From the NCBI GenBank assembly GCA_013042695.1, contig JABDPQ010000080.1:1-11588 (forward strand): a DNA stretch of 11,588 bases, read 5' to 3'. Every line of letters starts with the position of its first letter. Position 1 is the first letter of the stretch. This document shows positions 1 through 6,271 of the stretch, in pieces. The notes under the pieces are model-generated. The model was not told the origin of the DNA. It saw only the letters and a list, made by a program, of their open reading frames with translations, and did not search any database. The DNA is from Desulfobacterales bacterium (lineage in GTDB: Bacteria; Desulfobacterota; Desulfobulbia; Desulfobulbales; Desulfocapsaceae). Made by a program: the position numbers and the translations under genes.

Positions 1-1451
1 GCCACAATCCAGGCGAGCATCGTAAAAAAGAACATCAATAATGCTTTGTTCTCTGAAAAAAAAGCACCAATAAGAAGAGCAAGAACTGGAAGCTTTGCGC
101 CGCAATTCATAAATGGCACCGTGAGCAGAGTAGCCATGCGTTCTTTGGGCGAACGCAGGGTTCTGGTCGCCATAACTCCGGGTACAGCGCATCCTCCAGC
201 AATGCCTCCAGAGATAATAAATGGCATCACTGATGAGCCATGAAGACCAAATATTCTGAAGATTCGATCCATCATATAGGCGACACGCGCCAGATAACCA
301 GAGTCTTCAAGTACAGCGATGCCAAAAAACATGAACATGATCAAAGGAACAAAACCCAAGACTCCTCCAACCCCATCTATGACCCCAGAAATGAGCAGCG
401 ACTTGAGCGGTCCTGCCGGCATGGCTTTATCAATGACTGAGCTAAACCAGCCAAAGATACTCTCAAGCCAAATTATCGGCAGTTCACTCCAGGAAAATGT
501 GAAGTTATAAAGAGCCAAAAGGATTCCAAGCATAATGACAGGTCCGAGCAGTCGATTCGTAACGATCTTATCAATGCGATCTGTGGTATAGAGACGGTCG
601 GTATCATATGCCTGGGTAATGATACCATCGCGTAATATTGATTTGAGATAGCCATATCGATGATCTGCAATAATTGCCTCAGGATAAACATTGAGGGTTT
701 TCTTTAAGTGATCGGCAACTCTAGCCACGTCGGCTTCGAGATCTTCTGCAATGGACGGTAATGTGTCTCTTCCTTTGACGAGCATCTGTTCGTCATTTTC
801 CAGATATTTGATTGCAGTGTATCTTGCAGGGTAGGTAGCGGTCAGGAAATTTGCCTCTGTAATATCTTCGACAAGGTGCATGATTGTGGCATCAAGGTCG
901 TCACCATAGGATATGGAGATTGGTTCCCAGGCCAGATCGCTTGACACAACTTCCAAGGCTGCATCAAGCAGTTTATCGGTTCCTTTACCACTGCGGGCAA
1001 CGATAGGAACCACCGGTACACCGAATAGTTCTGAGAGCTTATCTACTTTAATGGTGATACCTCGGGATTCTGCAACATCAACCATATTAAGTGCGATGAC
1101 AAGCGGTACGCCAAGTTCGAGAAATTGGGCCGTGAGGTATAAATTTCGTTCAAGATTTGATGCGTCAACAATGTTTATCACAACCTGAGGGCGCTCATTA
1201 ACCAGGAAATCGCGGGCGACGAGTTCTTCAATTGAGTAGGCAGTAAGAGAGTACGTACCAGGGAGGTCGATAAGCGCTATCTCCTGGCCGTTAAATGACA
1301 GATGGCCTTCTTTACGATCGACAGTAATTCCCGGGTAGTTGCCTACATGCTGCCGAGCTCCGGTGAGGTGATTGAAAAGAGTAGTTTTACCAGCATTAGG
1401 ATTTCCAGCTAACGCCATGGAAATCGCTGCATGAGATATTGTCACGTTCAT
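1..1451 (-). CDS. feoB: Ferrous iron transport protein B, C-terminal part beyond the window edge
   Basis: FeoB is the inner-membrane Fe(II) transporter with a cytosolic N-terminal GTPase domain. I translated the minus strand and found an open frame of 483 codons running off the left edge. The G-protein motifs are in order: GNPNAGKT (16-23), DLPG (62-65), NMVD (122-125) and ARSGKG (152-157). A helical linker follows, then membrane segments beginning near NRLLGPVIMLG and the Gate region with LEDSGYLAR. The usual GCNVP loop reads GCAVPG (C421), and a second conserved cysteine lies in MNCGAK (C450). Full-length FeoB is roughly 700-770 residues, so about a third is missing. The ATG at 1451 gives a normal distance to the G1 motif, but no Shine-Dalgarno is visible before it. 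An in-frame TTG two codons upstream is the alternative. It follows the small Cys-rich gene by 49 bp. Confidence 0.96.
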   Translation of the reverse strand, partial: MNVTISHAAISMALAGNPNAGKTTLFNHLTGARQHVGNYPGITVDRKEGHLSFNGQEIALIDLPGTYSLTAYSIEELVARDFLVNERPQVVINIVDASNLERNLYLTAQFLELGVPLVIALNMVDVAESRGITIKVDKLSELFGVPVVPIVARSGKGTDKLLDAALEVVSSDLAWEPISISYGDDLDATIMHLVEDITEANFLTATYPARYTAIKYLENDEQMLVKGRDTLPSIAEDLEADVARVADHLKKTLNVYPEAIIADHRYGYLKSILRDGIITQAYDTDRLYTTDRIDKIVTNRLLGPVIMLGILLALYNFTFSWSELPIIWLESIFGWFSSVIDKAMPAGPLKSLLISGVIDGVGGVLGFVPLIMFMFFGIAVLEDSGYLARVAYMMDRIFRIFGLHGSSVMPFIISGGIAGGCAVPGVMATRTLRSPKERMATLLTVPFMNCGAKLPVLALLIGAFFSENKALLMFFFTMLAWIV

Positions 1452-1500
1452 CGGCAAGATACTATATTCTGGGTGTTAAGACGTTTATGTCAGACCGACT

Positions 1501-1689
1501 TTACTTTGATGACTTTGCTTTCTTGACGGTTGAACAGGTAGAGACGGACGAACAGCAGCTACAGCCTGACTGGATGCAGCCAACGTCTTGGTCGGCTTTC
1601 AGGGCAATGCGCCATTGGCGCCAATAACGACGTCCAACAAAAAAGGCACAAAGAAAAATTATCACCCAAATAATGATTGTTTGCCACAT
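1501..1689 (-). CDS. FeoB-associated Cys-rich membrane protein
   Basis: This 62-residue protein has one N-terminal membrane segment (about residues 3-19, WQTIIIWVIIFLCAFFVG), then a basic aromatic stretch (RRYWRQWR). Its tail carries cysteines 38, 43, 45, 46 and 52, with one more at 14 inside the membrane segment. Size, layout and position beside feoB fit the FeoB-associated Cys-rich membrane protein family (Pfam FeoB_associated). That family's biochemical role is not settled; a part in iron handling or redox at the FeoB mouth is inference. The gene sits between feoA and feoB, whereas in many genomes the family member follows feoB. No Shine-Dalgarno precedes the ATG, but a perfect TATAAT lies at 1693-1698 just before it. 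The predicted tail is cytoplasmic or periplasmic depending on topology; the positive-inside rule favours a cytoplasmic tail. Confidence 0.85.
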   Translation of the reverse strand: MWQTIIIWVIIFLCAFFVGRRYWRQWRIALKADQDVGCIQSGCSCCSSVSTCSTVKKAKSSK

Positions 1690-1701
1690 ACTATTATAAT
1701 G

Positions 1702-1727
1702 ATTAGGCGGTCCTAATATTGAGGACC
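1702..1727 (-). promoter_or_regulatory. Two overlapping, mutually exclusive hairpins before the Cys-rich membrane gene
   Basis: Just past the T-tract, the minus strand holds GGTCCT/AGGACC (1727-1722 with 1714-1709, 7-nt loop) and ATTAGG/CCTAAT (1717-1712 with 1707-1702, 4-nt loop). Both are perfect 6-bp stems and share bases 1709-1717, so only one can form at a time. The second ends 13 bp before the start codon at 1689. Confidence 0.45.
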
Positions 1728-1728
1728 C

Positions 1729-1750
1729 AAAAAAACCGGCCTAAGCCAGT
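1729..1750 (-). terminator. Intrinsic terminator-like hairpin after the Cys-rich feoA
   Basis: On the minus strand ACTGGC (1750-1745) pairs with GCCGGT (1740-1735), including one G-U pair, around a TTAG loop. Seven T residues follow at once (1735-1729). It starts 10 bp after the feoA stop and would end or attenuate transcription before the Cys-rich membrane gene and feoB. The stem is short, so termination may be partial. Confidence 0.55.
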
Positions 1751-1760
1751 AATTTATCAC

Positions 1761-2066
1761 CTATTCAGAAATCAAGATATTTTCGGTTGTATCCCGGTCA
1801 ATTGATATCGTCCCTCCGTGTACTTTTATCAGGCAGCGTTCACCATCTGCTGGACTAATGAGTTCAATTTCATTTCCAGGATATACTCCCAGCGCCGCCA
1901 TTCGAGCGCAGTGTTTCCGGTCACCATTAATACTGCACACGCGGGCTCTGCCACATTTCTTTTTCTGGCTAAGTGGTGTTGTTGGAACAGGTGTTACCGG
2001 TTGACCGGATCTGCCATGCAACAGCCCGTTCCTGACGCAATTATGGGTAAAAAATTTTTTCACCAT
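1761..2066 (-). CDS. feoA: FeoA-domain protein, Cys-rich paralogue with N-terminal extension
   Basis: FeoA is a small cytosolic SH3-like protein that partners FeoB. This 101-residue copy has the FeoA core from about residue 31 onward, with MAALGVYPGNEIELI and GGTISIDRDTTENILI matching the conserved strands. About 30 unusual residues precede it (basic start, then a Pro/Thr-rich linker). It contains five cysteines (10, 38, 44, 53, 78). C38 falls where the typical PGQ-type glycine turn would be. The start is secure: AAAGGAG lies four bases before the ATG. It is separated from the other feoA by 247 bp with a candidate promoter, and from the Cys-rich membrane gene by a terminator-like hairpin. Metal or iron-sulfur binding by the cysteines is inference only. 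The gene symbol is by family, not by proven orthology. Confidence 0.88.
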   Translation of the reverse strand: MVKKFFTHNCVRNGLLHGRSGQPVTPVPTTPLSQKKKCGRARVCSINGDRKHCARMAALGVYPGNEIELISPADGERCLIKVHGGTISIDRDTTENILISE

Positions 2067-2104
2067 ATAGCTCCTTTAGCTAAAGATGGTTTTAGGTACT
2101 ACAA

Positions 2105-2133
2105 ACAATAGTAATAGTCAACAGGTTTATCAA
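2105..2133 (-). promoter_or_regulatory. Candidate promoter of the Cys-rich feoA
   Basis: On the minus strand TTGATA (2128-2133, five of six matches) is followed by a 17-bp spacer and TATTGT (2105-2110, four of six). The start would be near 2098, giving a leader of about 32 nt with AAAGGAG before the ATG. The gap between the two feoA genes (2067-2313) holds no gene that I can see. I looked for a Fur box here and found no convincing 19-bp match. Confidence 0.4.
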
Positions 2134-2313
2134 TAAAGCATAATAATGTTAGCAGTTCCTAAGATATCCGGATCTTCAACCTGGTTATCTATTTAAAAAT
2201 ATGCCTATGATCTTGTGGGGTATGAAACGCGGTTAATCAGGAGCAAACGGTGATGAACAAGATTTAAAATACGGCGAAATTTACCTGCGCGGCAAGATAA
2301 ACATGTCAAAATC

Positions 2314-2550
2314 TTATGGTTCAACGATGACTCTGATATAGTCTGCTTCACTATTTCGGAGGGTGAGAATACCCCCCATAACGCGAAGAGCAACCGGATC
2401 ATTGAGCGGTGCCCGACCTTTTATTTGAATTTCTGTACCGGGAACCAATCCCATCTCTCGAATGCGCCTACCAAGAATACCTCCGGCTTGAACTGATTGT
2501 ATGATTCCCGTTTGATTTTTTTTCATTTGACGCAAATTAATTTCTGGCAT
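2314..2550 (-). CDS. feoA: FeoA, canonical short form
   Basis: A 78-residue protein with the standard FeoA pattern throughout: NLRQMKKNQTGII for the first strand and turn, GRRIREMGLVPGTEIQI for the helix and second strand, APLNDPVALRVMGGILTLR, and the closing EADYIRVIV. FeoA binds or modulates FeoB in ferrous iron uptake. It has no cysteine, in contrast to the second FeoA just downstream. The ATG at 2550 gives the full family length, but no convincing Shine-Dalgarno precedes it. It lies 95 bp after glnS in the same direction and no intrinsic terminator separates them, so readthrough from the synthetase genes is possible. The presence of two adjacent feoA genes of different type is common in anaerobes, by general knowledge. 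Confidence 0.93.
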   Translation of the reverse strand: MPEINLRQMKKNQTGIIQSVQAGGILGRRIREMGLVPGTEIQIKGRAPLNDPVALRVMGGILTLRNSEADYIRVIVEP

Positions 2551-2645
2551 TGGTATATTATGGCTTTACAGCTGTAACTAAAAGATTTGCAATTGAATAT
2601 GAACATTCCATTCTCTCCATGATTTCAATTACACACAGGATTATT

Positions 2646-4337
2646 TTAAGGATTACGTTTTGCCCATGAATCACGAAGAGTGACAATTCTGTTGAAAACA
2701 GGTTTACCAGGAGAGGAGGCGATCTTATCAGCACAAAAGTACCCTTGCCTCTCAAATTGCACCTGAATTCCTGGAGAGATGTCTCTCAATGAGGGTTCTA
2801 CCTGGCAGCCATCTAGTATTGTGCGTGATCCTGGGTTAAGATGTATTGTAAAATCAACATCTTTGTCATTATCAGGATGTTCTGCCATAAACAGCCGATC
2901 ATACAAGATGACGCTGCAGGAGAGTGCATGGTTGGCAGAAACCCAGTGAATAGTGCCTTTGACCTTTCTTCCATCAGGCGAACATCCTCCTCGCGTCTCT
3001 GGGTCATAGGTGCAATGCAGTAAGGTGATTTCTCCGGTATCATCATCTTTTTCAAATGAGACACAGGTAATGTAGTAGCCATACCTGAGCCGTACCTCCC
3101 GGCCTAGTCCGAGACGAAAAAATTTTCGTGGAGGATCTTCCAGGAAGTCACTGCGTTCAATGTATAATTCACGTGAAAAGGGCAGTAATCGTGTCCCGAA
3201 TTCTGCTTTCTGTGGATGATTCTGGGCTTCAAGGCTCTCCATTTGATCCTCGGGATAGTTATCGATGATGACTCTGAGTGGGTTAAGAACTCCCATCACC
3301 CGGGGTGCAGTTTCGTTAAGGTCATCTCTGACGGCGTTTTCCAGTACACCCATATCAATCCAACTTTCTTTCTTACCAATTCCTATCAGTTCACAGAATT
3401 TTCTGATAGACCCCGGGGTATAACCACGCCGCCTTAACCCGGATATCGTCAGCATGCGAGGATCGTCCCAGCCGTCCACATGGCCTTTATTAACCAATTG
3501 CAATAATTTACGTTTACTCATGACAGTATACGTCATGTTGAGTCGTGCAAATTCTATCTGTCGTGGGTGACACTCAGTCTGCAGGGTATCAAGGACCCAA
3601 TCGTAGAGCGGACGATGATCTTCAAACTCCAGCGTGCAGAGAGAATGGGTGATTTTTTCTAACATATCCGAAAGACAGTGGGTGTAGTCATACATCGGAT
3701 AGAGGCACCAAGTGTTCCCGGTTCGATGGTGAGCAACCTTAAGGATTCGATAGATAACGGGATCGCGCATGTTGATATTAGGCGATGCCATATCAATCTT
3801 TGCTCGCAGGACACGGCTGCCGTCGGTAAATTCACCCGCCTTCATTTTACGAAAAAGTTCAAGATTAATCTCCGGAGTACGATCGCGGTATGGGCTAGCT
3901 TTTCCGGGTTCCGTAAGGGTTCCACGATAGTGTCGAATTTCATCGGCAGTCAGGTCGCAGACATAGGCTTTACCTAGCAATATGAGCTGCTCGGCAAAAT
4001 GGTAGAGTTGCTCAAAGTAATCCGAGGCAAAATAGAGGTGTTGCTGCCAGTCGAAGCCTAGCCAGCGAACGTCCTCTTTGATCGATTCAACATACTCCTC
4101 TTCCTCTTTACTCGGGTTGGTATCATCAAATCGGAGATGGCACCTGCCGCTATGCTCGTTGGCTATTCCGAAATTGAGACATACAGATTTTGCATGGCCT
4201 ATGTGCAGAAAACCGTTGGGTTCTGGAGGAAATCTGGTTATCGGCTGAGAGTGTTTGCCACTCTCCTTATCTTCTGAGACAATCTGGCGAATGAAATCGA
4301 GCGGTCTGTCATCTACGGGTGGGTGATTTATATTCAT
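2646..4337 (-). CDS. glnS: Glutaminyl-tRNA synthetase
   Basis: Class Ib aminoacyl-tRNA synthetase that charges tRNA-Gln directly with glutamine in the cytosol. The 563-residue product is near the E. coli length (554) and closely resembles it at the start: DFIRQIV, then TRFPPEPNGFLHIGHAKS with the HIGH signature at 45-48, LRFDDTNP at 69-75 and VRWLGFDW. The second ATP signature is VMSKRK (272-277). The C-terminal anticodon-binding beta-barrels are present (for example NPLRVIIDNYP and GCQVEPSLRDI). The ATG at 4337 lies 16 bp after gltX, so the two synthetases are almost certainly cotranscribed. The RBS is weak (A-rich, GAAAAAAG). GlnRS is thought to have entered bacteria by transfer from eukaryotes, with patchy distribution. 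Its presence here implies direct Gln-tRNA synthesis. The tRNA-Gln gene is at 9152. Confidence 0.97.
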   Translation of the reverse strand: MNINHPPVDDRPLDFIRQIVSEDKESGKHSQPITRFPPEPNGFLHIGHAKSVCLNFGIANEHSGRCHLRFDDTNPSKEEEEYVESIKEDVRWLGFDWQQHLYFASDYFEQLYHFAEQLILLGKAYVCDLTADEIRHYRGTLTEPGKASPYRDRTPEINLELFRKMKAGEFTDGSRVLRAKIDMASPNINMRDPVIYRILKVAHHRTGNTWCLYPMYDYTHCLSDMLEKITHSLCTLEFEDHRPLYDWVLDTLQTECHPRQIEFARLNMTYTVMSKRKLLQLVNKGHVDGWDDPRMLTISGLRRRGYTPGSIRKFCELIGIGKKESWIDMGVLENAVRDDLNETAPRVMGVLNPLRVIIDNYPEDQMESLEAQNHPQKAEFGTRLLPFSRELYIERSDFLEDPPRKFFRLGLGREVRLRYGYYITCVSFEKDDDTGEITLLHCTYDPETRGGCSPDGRKVKGTIHWVSANHALSCSVILYDRLFMAEHPDNDKDVDFTIHLNPGSRTILDGCQVEPSLRDISPGIQVQFERQGYFCADKIASSPGKPVFNRIVTLRDSWAKRNP

Positions 4338-4353
4338 CTTTTTTCGGGAATCT

Positions 4354-5832
4354 TCAGGAGTAGAGTTGGGGTGTTTTTTTCAATCGTTCAACTACTTTCT
4401 CACGACCAATAACCTGCAAAATATCGAACATTGAAGGACCGGCTAATTGGCCGGTTACAACGGTTCGCATGCCATTTATGATGACACCGGGTTTCACGTC
4501 GGCTTGCTGAGCGCATTCTCGGGCAAGCCGTTCAGTTTCGTCGATAGAAAAAGAGGCCATCTTCTCATATTCCGCGCCAAGTTTTGGCAACCAGGTGCTC
4601 AGGCCAGCATATTTGAGAATGTTTTTGTTTAATGGCTTTTGCTCTATGATGTAATCATCAGCAAAATAGGCACGACCCATCGAAGTAAAATCATTCAGGG
4701 TATGAAAACGCCCCCTGATCAGCTCCAGAGTATCGAGGTACCATTGTTTCTTTTCCTTATCATACGATACATCCCAGAGATTTTCTTTGATAAGCACAAG
4801 TTTGACCATTTCAGCAAGTGCTGAGATGTCCATGGTACGAAGATAATGTTCATTGATTGCAATCGCTTTGGGATCTGTGAAAAATTTTTCATCCCCTTTG
4901 CGATAATTGAAGATCGAGCTAGATCGATTAATCCGCTCCAGAGAAAACGCCTCAATGAGTTCTTCGCGAGTGAAAATTTCGCGATCATCTCCCGGCGACC
5001 AGCCAAGCAGAACGAGAAAATTATTAAAAGCCCACGGTATAAAACCACGTTCTTTGTAAAAATGAACTGCGACAATTTCCCCGTGACTGCGTTTGGAAAT
5101 CTTCGCTTTCTTGGTGTCCAATGTCAGCGGCATATGAGCAAAAACAGGCAGCGGTGCCTCTAAGGCCTCGTAGAGTAAAAGTTGCTTTATGGTATTGGTC
5201 ATGTGATCCTGCCCTCGAATAACATGGCTGATTTTGTCCCGGATATCATCAACAACATTGCAGAGCAAATAGAGCGGTTGTGCATTGGAGCGCACAATCA
5301 CAAAATCATCGAGTTCTTTATAATCGCTTTCAATCATTCCCAAAACCTTATCATCATAGCCGATGGTTCCGGTTCGTTGAGGTACCTTGAAGCGAATGAC
5401 AGAAGCAAGGCCTTGAGCTTCTTTTCGGGCGATTTCTGCTCCAGACAGGTCTCTGCAGGAACCATCGTAGCCAAGCACCTGTTTGGCAGCTAACGCTGCC
5501 TCGCGCTTGCGGTCAAGTTCATCTTTCGTGCAGAAACATTTATATGCTTTTCCATTTGCTAACAGTTCTTGCGCCGAGGACCGATGATCATTGCTGAAAT
5601 CTGTCTGAAAATAGGGTCCTTCATCCCAGTCGATACCGAGCCATTGAAGGCCGTCAAGGATGCCCTCAATGGAATCCCTGGAGGACCGATCTACATCAGT
5701 ATCTTCAATTCTTAATATGAGCTTTCCTCCTGTTTTACGAGCGTAGAGCCAATTGTAAAGAGCCGTTCTTGCACCGCCAATATGAAGATAACCCGTGGGA
5801 CTCGGTGGAAAACGTAGTCGCGTCTCAGTCAT
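4354..5832 (-). CDS. gltX: Glutamyl-tRNA synthetase
   Basis: Class Ib synthetase forming Glu-tRNA(Glu), needed for translation and, in organisms using the C5 pathway, for tetrapyrrole synthesis. The 492-residue protein has RFPPSPTGYLHIGGARTAL with the HIGH-type motif at 17-20, LRIEDTDVDRS at 40-50, and the second ATP motif KISKR at 244-248. A zinc-site remnant or site is visible: C99, C101, Y122 and C126, with D128 where E. coli GluRS has a histidine. The C-terminal anticodon-binding domain is complete. The start is supported by GAGGA six bases upstream of the ATG. It is the first gene of a minus-strand operon with glnS. Because a true GlnRS is present, this GluRS is probably the discriminating type, an inference from gene content. 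Confidence 0.97.
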   Translation of the reverse strand: MTETRLRFPPSPTGYLHIGGARTALYNWLYARKTGGKLILRIEDTDVDRSSRDSIEGILDGLQWLGIDWDEGPYFQTDFSNDHRSSAQELLANGKAYKCFCTKDELDRKREAALAAKQVLGYDGSCRDLSGAEIARKEAQGLASVIRFKVPQRTGTIGYDDKVLGMIESDYKELDDFVIVRSNAQPLYLLCNVVDDIRDKISHVIRGQDHMTNTIKQLLLYEALEAPLPVFAHMPLTLDTKKAKISKRSHGEIVAVHFYKERGFIPWAFNNFLVLLGWSPGDDREIFTREELIEAFSLERINRSSSIFNYRKGDEKFFTDPKAIAINEHYLRTMDISALAEMVKLVLIKENLWDVSYDKEKKQWYLDTLELIRGRFHTLNDFTSMGRAYFADDYIIEQKPLNKNILKYAGLSTWLPKLGAEYEKMASFSIDETERLARECAQQADVKPGVIINGMRTVVTGQLAGPSMFDILQVIGREKVVERLKKTPQLYS

Positions 5833-5888
5833 GTTAAATCCTCGATGGTCTCAACTCAATGAAAGTAATGGATATAAACTAATAGAGC

Positions 5889-5918
5889 ATTCTAAAGTGT
5901 AAGCATGAATTTTGTCTA
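5889..5918 (-). promoter_or_regulatory. Candidate sigma-70 promoter of gltX-glnS
   Basis: On the minus strand a TAGACA -35 (5913-5918) is followed by an 18-bp spacer and a TAGAAT -10 (5889-5894). Each box matches the consensus at five of six positions. The start would fall near 5882, giving a leader of about 50 nt that contains the GAGGA ribosome binding site. This is sequence matching only. Confidence 0.5.
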
Positions 5919-6063
5919 TGCCTATGACAAACTGTTGATGATTCTGCTGTTCTCCGCAGCTAGTAGGGCAGAGGTACCAGATGATTTGTGGGCTATATAT
6001 CTTCTTAGAGGACATAGTTCAATAGATTACATACGATCGCTTGTAGATAATGTGAAAAACTAA
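5905..6063 (+). CDS. Doubtful small ORF, 52 residues
   Basis: An ATG-to-TAA frame encodes a peptide starting MNFVYAYDKLLMILLFSAAS and ending with LRGHSSIDYIRSLVDNVKN. The first 20 residues include a hydrophobic run (LLMILLFSAAS), but the segment is short and contains Asp and Lys just before. No Shine-Dalgarno is visible; upstream reads AAAGTGTAAGC. It lies antisense to the gltX promoter candidate. I do not recognise it. It could be chance, a decayed gene remnant or a real microprotein. Confidence 0.15.
   Translation: MNFVYAYDKLLMILLFSAASRAEVPDDLWAIYLLRGHSSIDYIRSLVDNVKN
5911..5931. repeat. Operator-like dyad over the gltX -35 region
   Basis: TTTGTC at 5911-5916 and its exact complement GACAAA at 5926-5931 flank a 9-bp centre (TATGCCTAT). 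The left arm overlaps the proposed gltX -35 box, so a bound regulator could block the promoter. The arms are only 6 bp, so chance is possible and no regulator family is implied. Confidence 0.3.
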
Positions 6064-6105
6064 TTCGCCCTGTTATTCAAATGGTATTTCTGCCTATTAT
6101 TCTGG

Positions 6106-6134
6106 TTGTTCTCTGAGACTGAAAACTGTATATT
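6106..6134 (+). promoter_or_regulatory. Candidate sigma-70 promoter of serA
   Basis: TTGTTC (6106-6111), a 17-bp spacer, and TATATT (6129-6134). The -10 matches five of six and the -35 only three. The start would be near 6141, giving a leader of about 130 nt that carries the two dyads described before serA. It is the best plus-strand match I saw in this gap. Confidence 0.35.
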
Positions 6135-6152
6135 TCGCCTTTTCGATGAGAT

Positions 6153-6167
6153 GTACTAAGATAGTAC
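6153..6167 (+). repeat. GTACT/AGTAC dyad in the serA leader
   Basis: Perfect 5-bp inverted arms GTACT (6153-6157) and AGTAC (6163-6167) surround AAGAT. It lies about 12 bp past the predicted serA transcription start, a common operator position, but the arms are short. Confidence 0.25.
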
Positions 6168-6246
6168 TTCGTTGAGAGCTGCAGTTTCCTGATACCTGAA
6201 TAACAGCGAGACCCGCCAGGTTTCTCAGATGTGAATTAATGGTGAT

Positions 6247-6262
6247 TAATTGCAAGCAATTA
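6247..6262 (+). promoter_or_regulatory. Dyad next to the serA ribosome binding site
   Basis: TAATTGC (6247-6253) and GCAATTA (6256-6262) are exact inverted arms with an AA centre. As RNA this folds as a 6-bp stem with a CAAG tetraloop whose last base is the first base of the AGGAG Shine-Dalgarno (6262-6266). It could be a protein operator or a small hairpin influencing ribosome access. The stem is AT-rich and weak. Confidence 0.35.
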
Positions 6263-6271
6263 GGAGTTGTA

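Larger units (their letters stand above)
5833..6271. other. Divergent intergenic region between gltX and serA
   Basis: This 439-bp stretch has no confident gene. It contains a minus-strand promoter candidate for gltX near 5889-5918 overlapped by a dyad, a plus-strand promoter candidate for serA near 6106-6134, a GTACT/AGTAC dyad at 6153-6167, and a dyad abutting the serA ribosome binding site at 6247-6262. A 52-codon plus-strand ORF at 5905-6063 is the only coding candidate and is doubtful. Confidence 0.8.

Noticed and set aside
1439..2111. Plus-strand ORFs at 1439-1627 and 1818-2111
   Set aside because: They lie opposite the Cys-rich membrane gene and the Cys-rich feoA, which have family support.
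2195..2212. TATGCCTATGA repeated near 2200 and 5917, both intergenic
   Set aside because: A shared 11-mer is expected by chance many times in 11.6 kb. It is noted only because both copies lie near feo or gltX control regions.
2067..2313. Fur box between the two feoA genes
   Set aside because: AT-rich stretches with ATTATT and GATAA occur, but no 19-bp inverted match good enough to claim.
6239..6271. Upstream in-frame ATG of serA at 6239
   Set aside because: It adds 11 residues that do not fit the family start and lacks the AGGAG spacing found before 6272.
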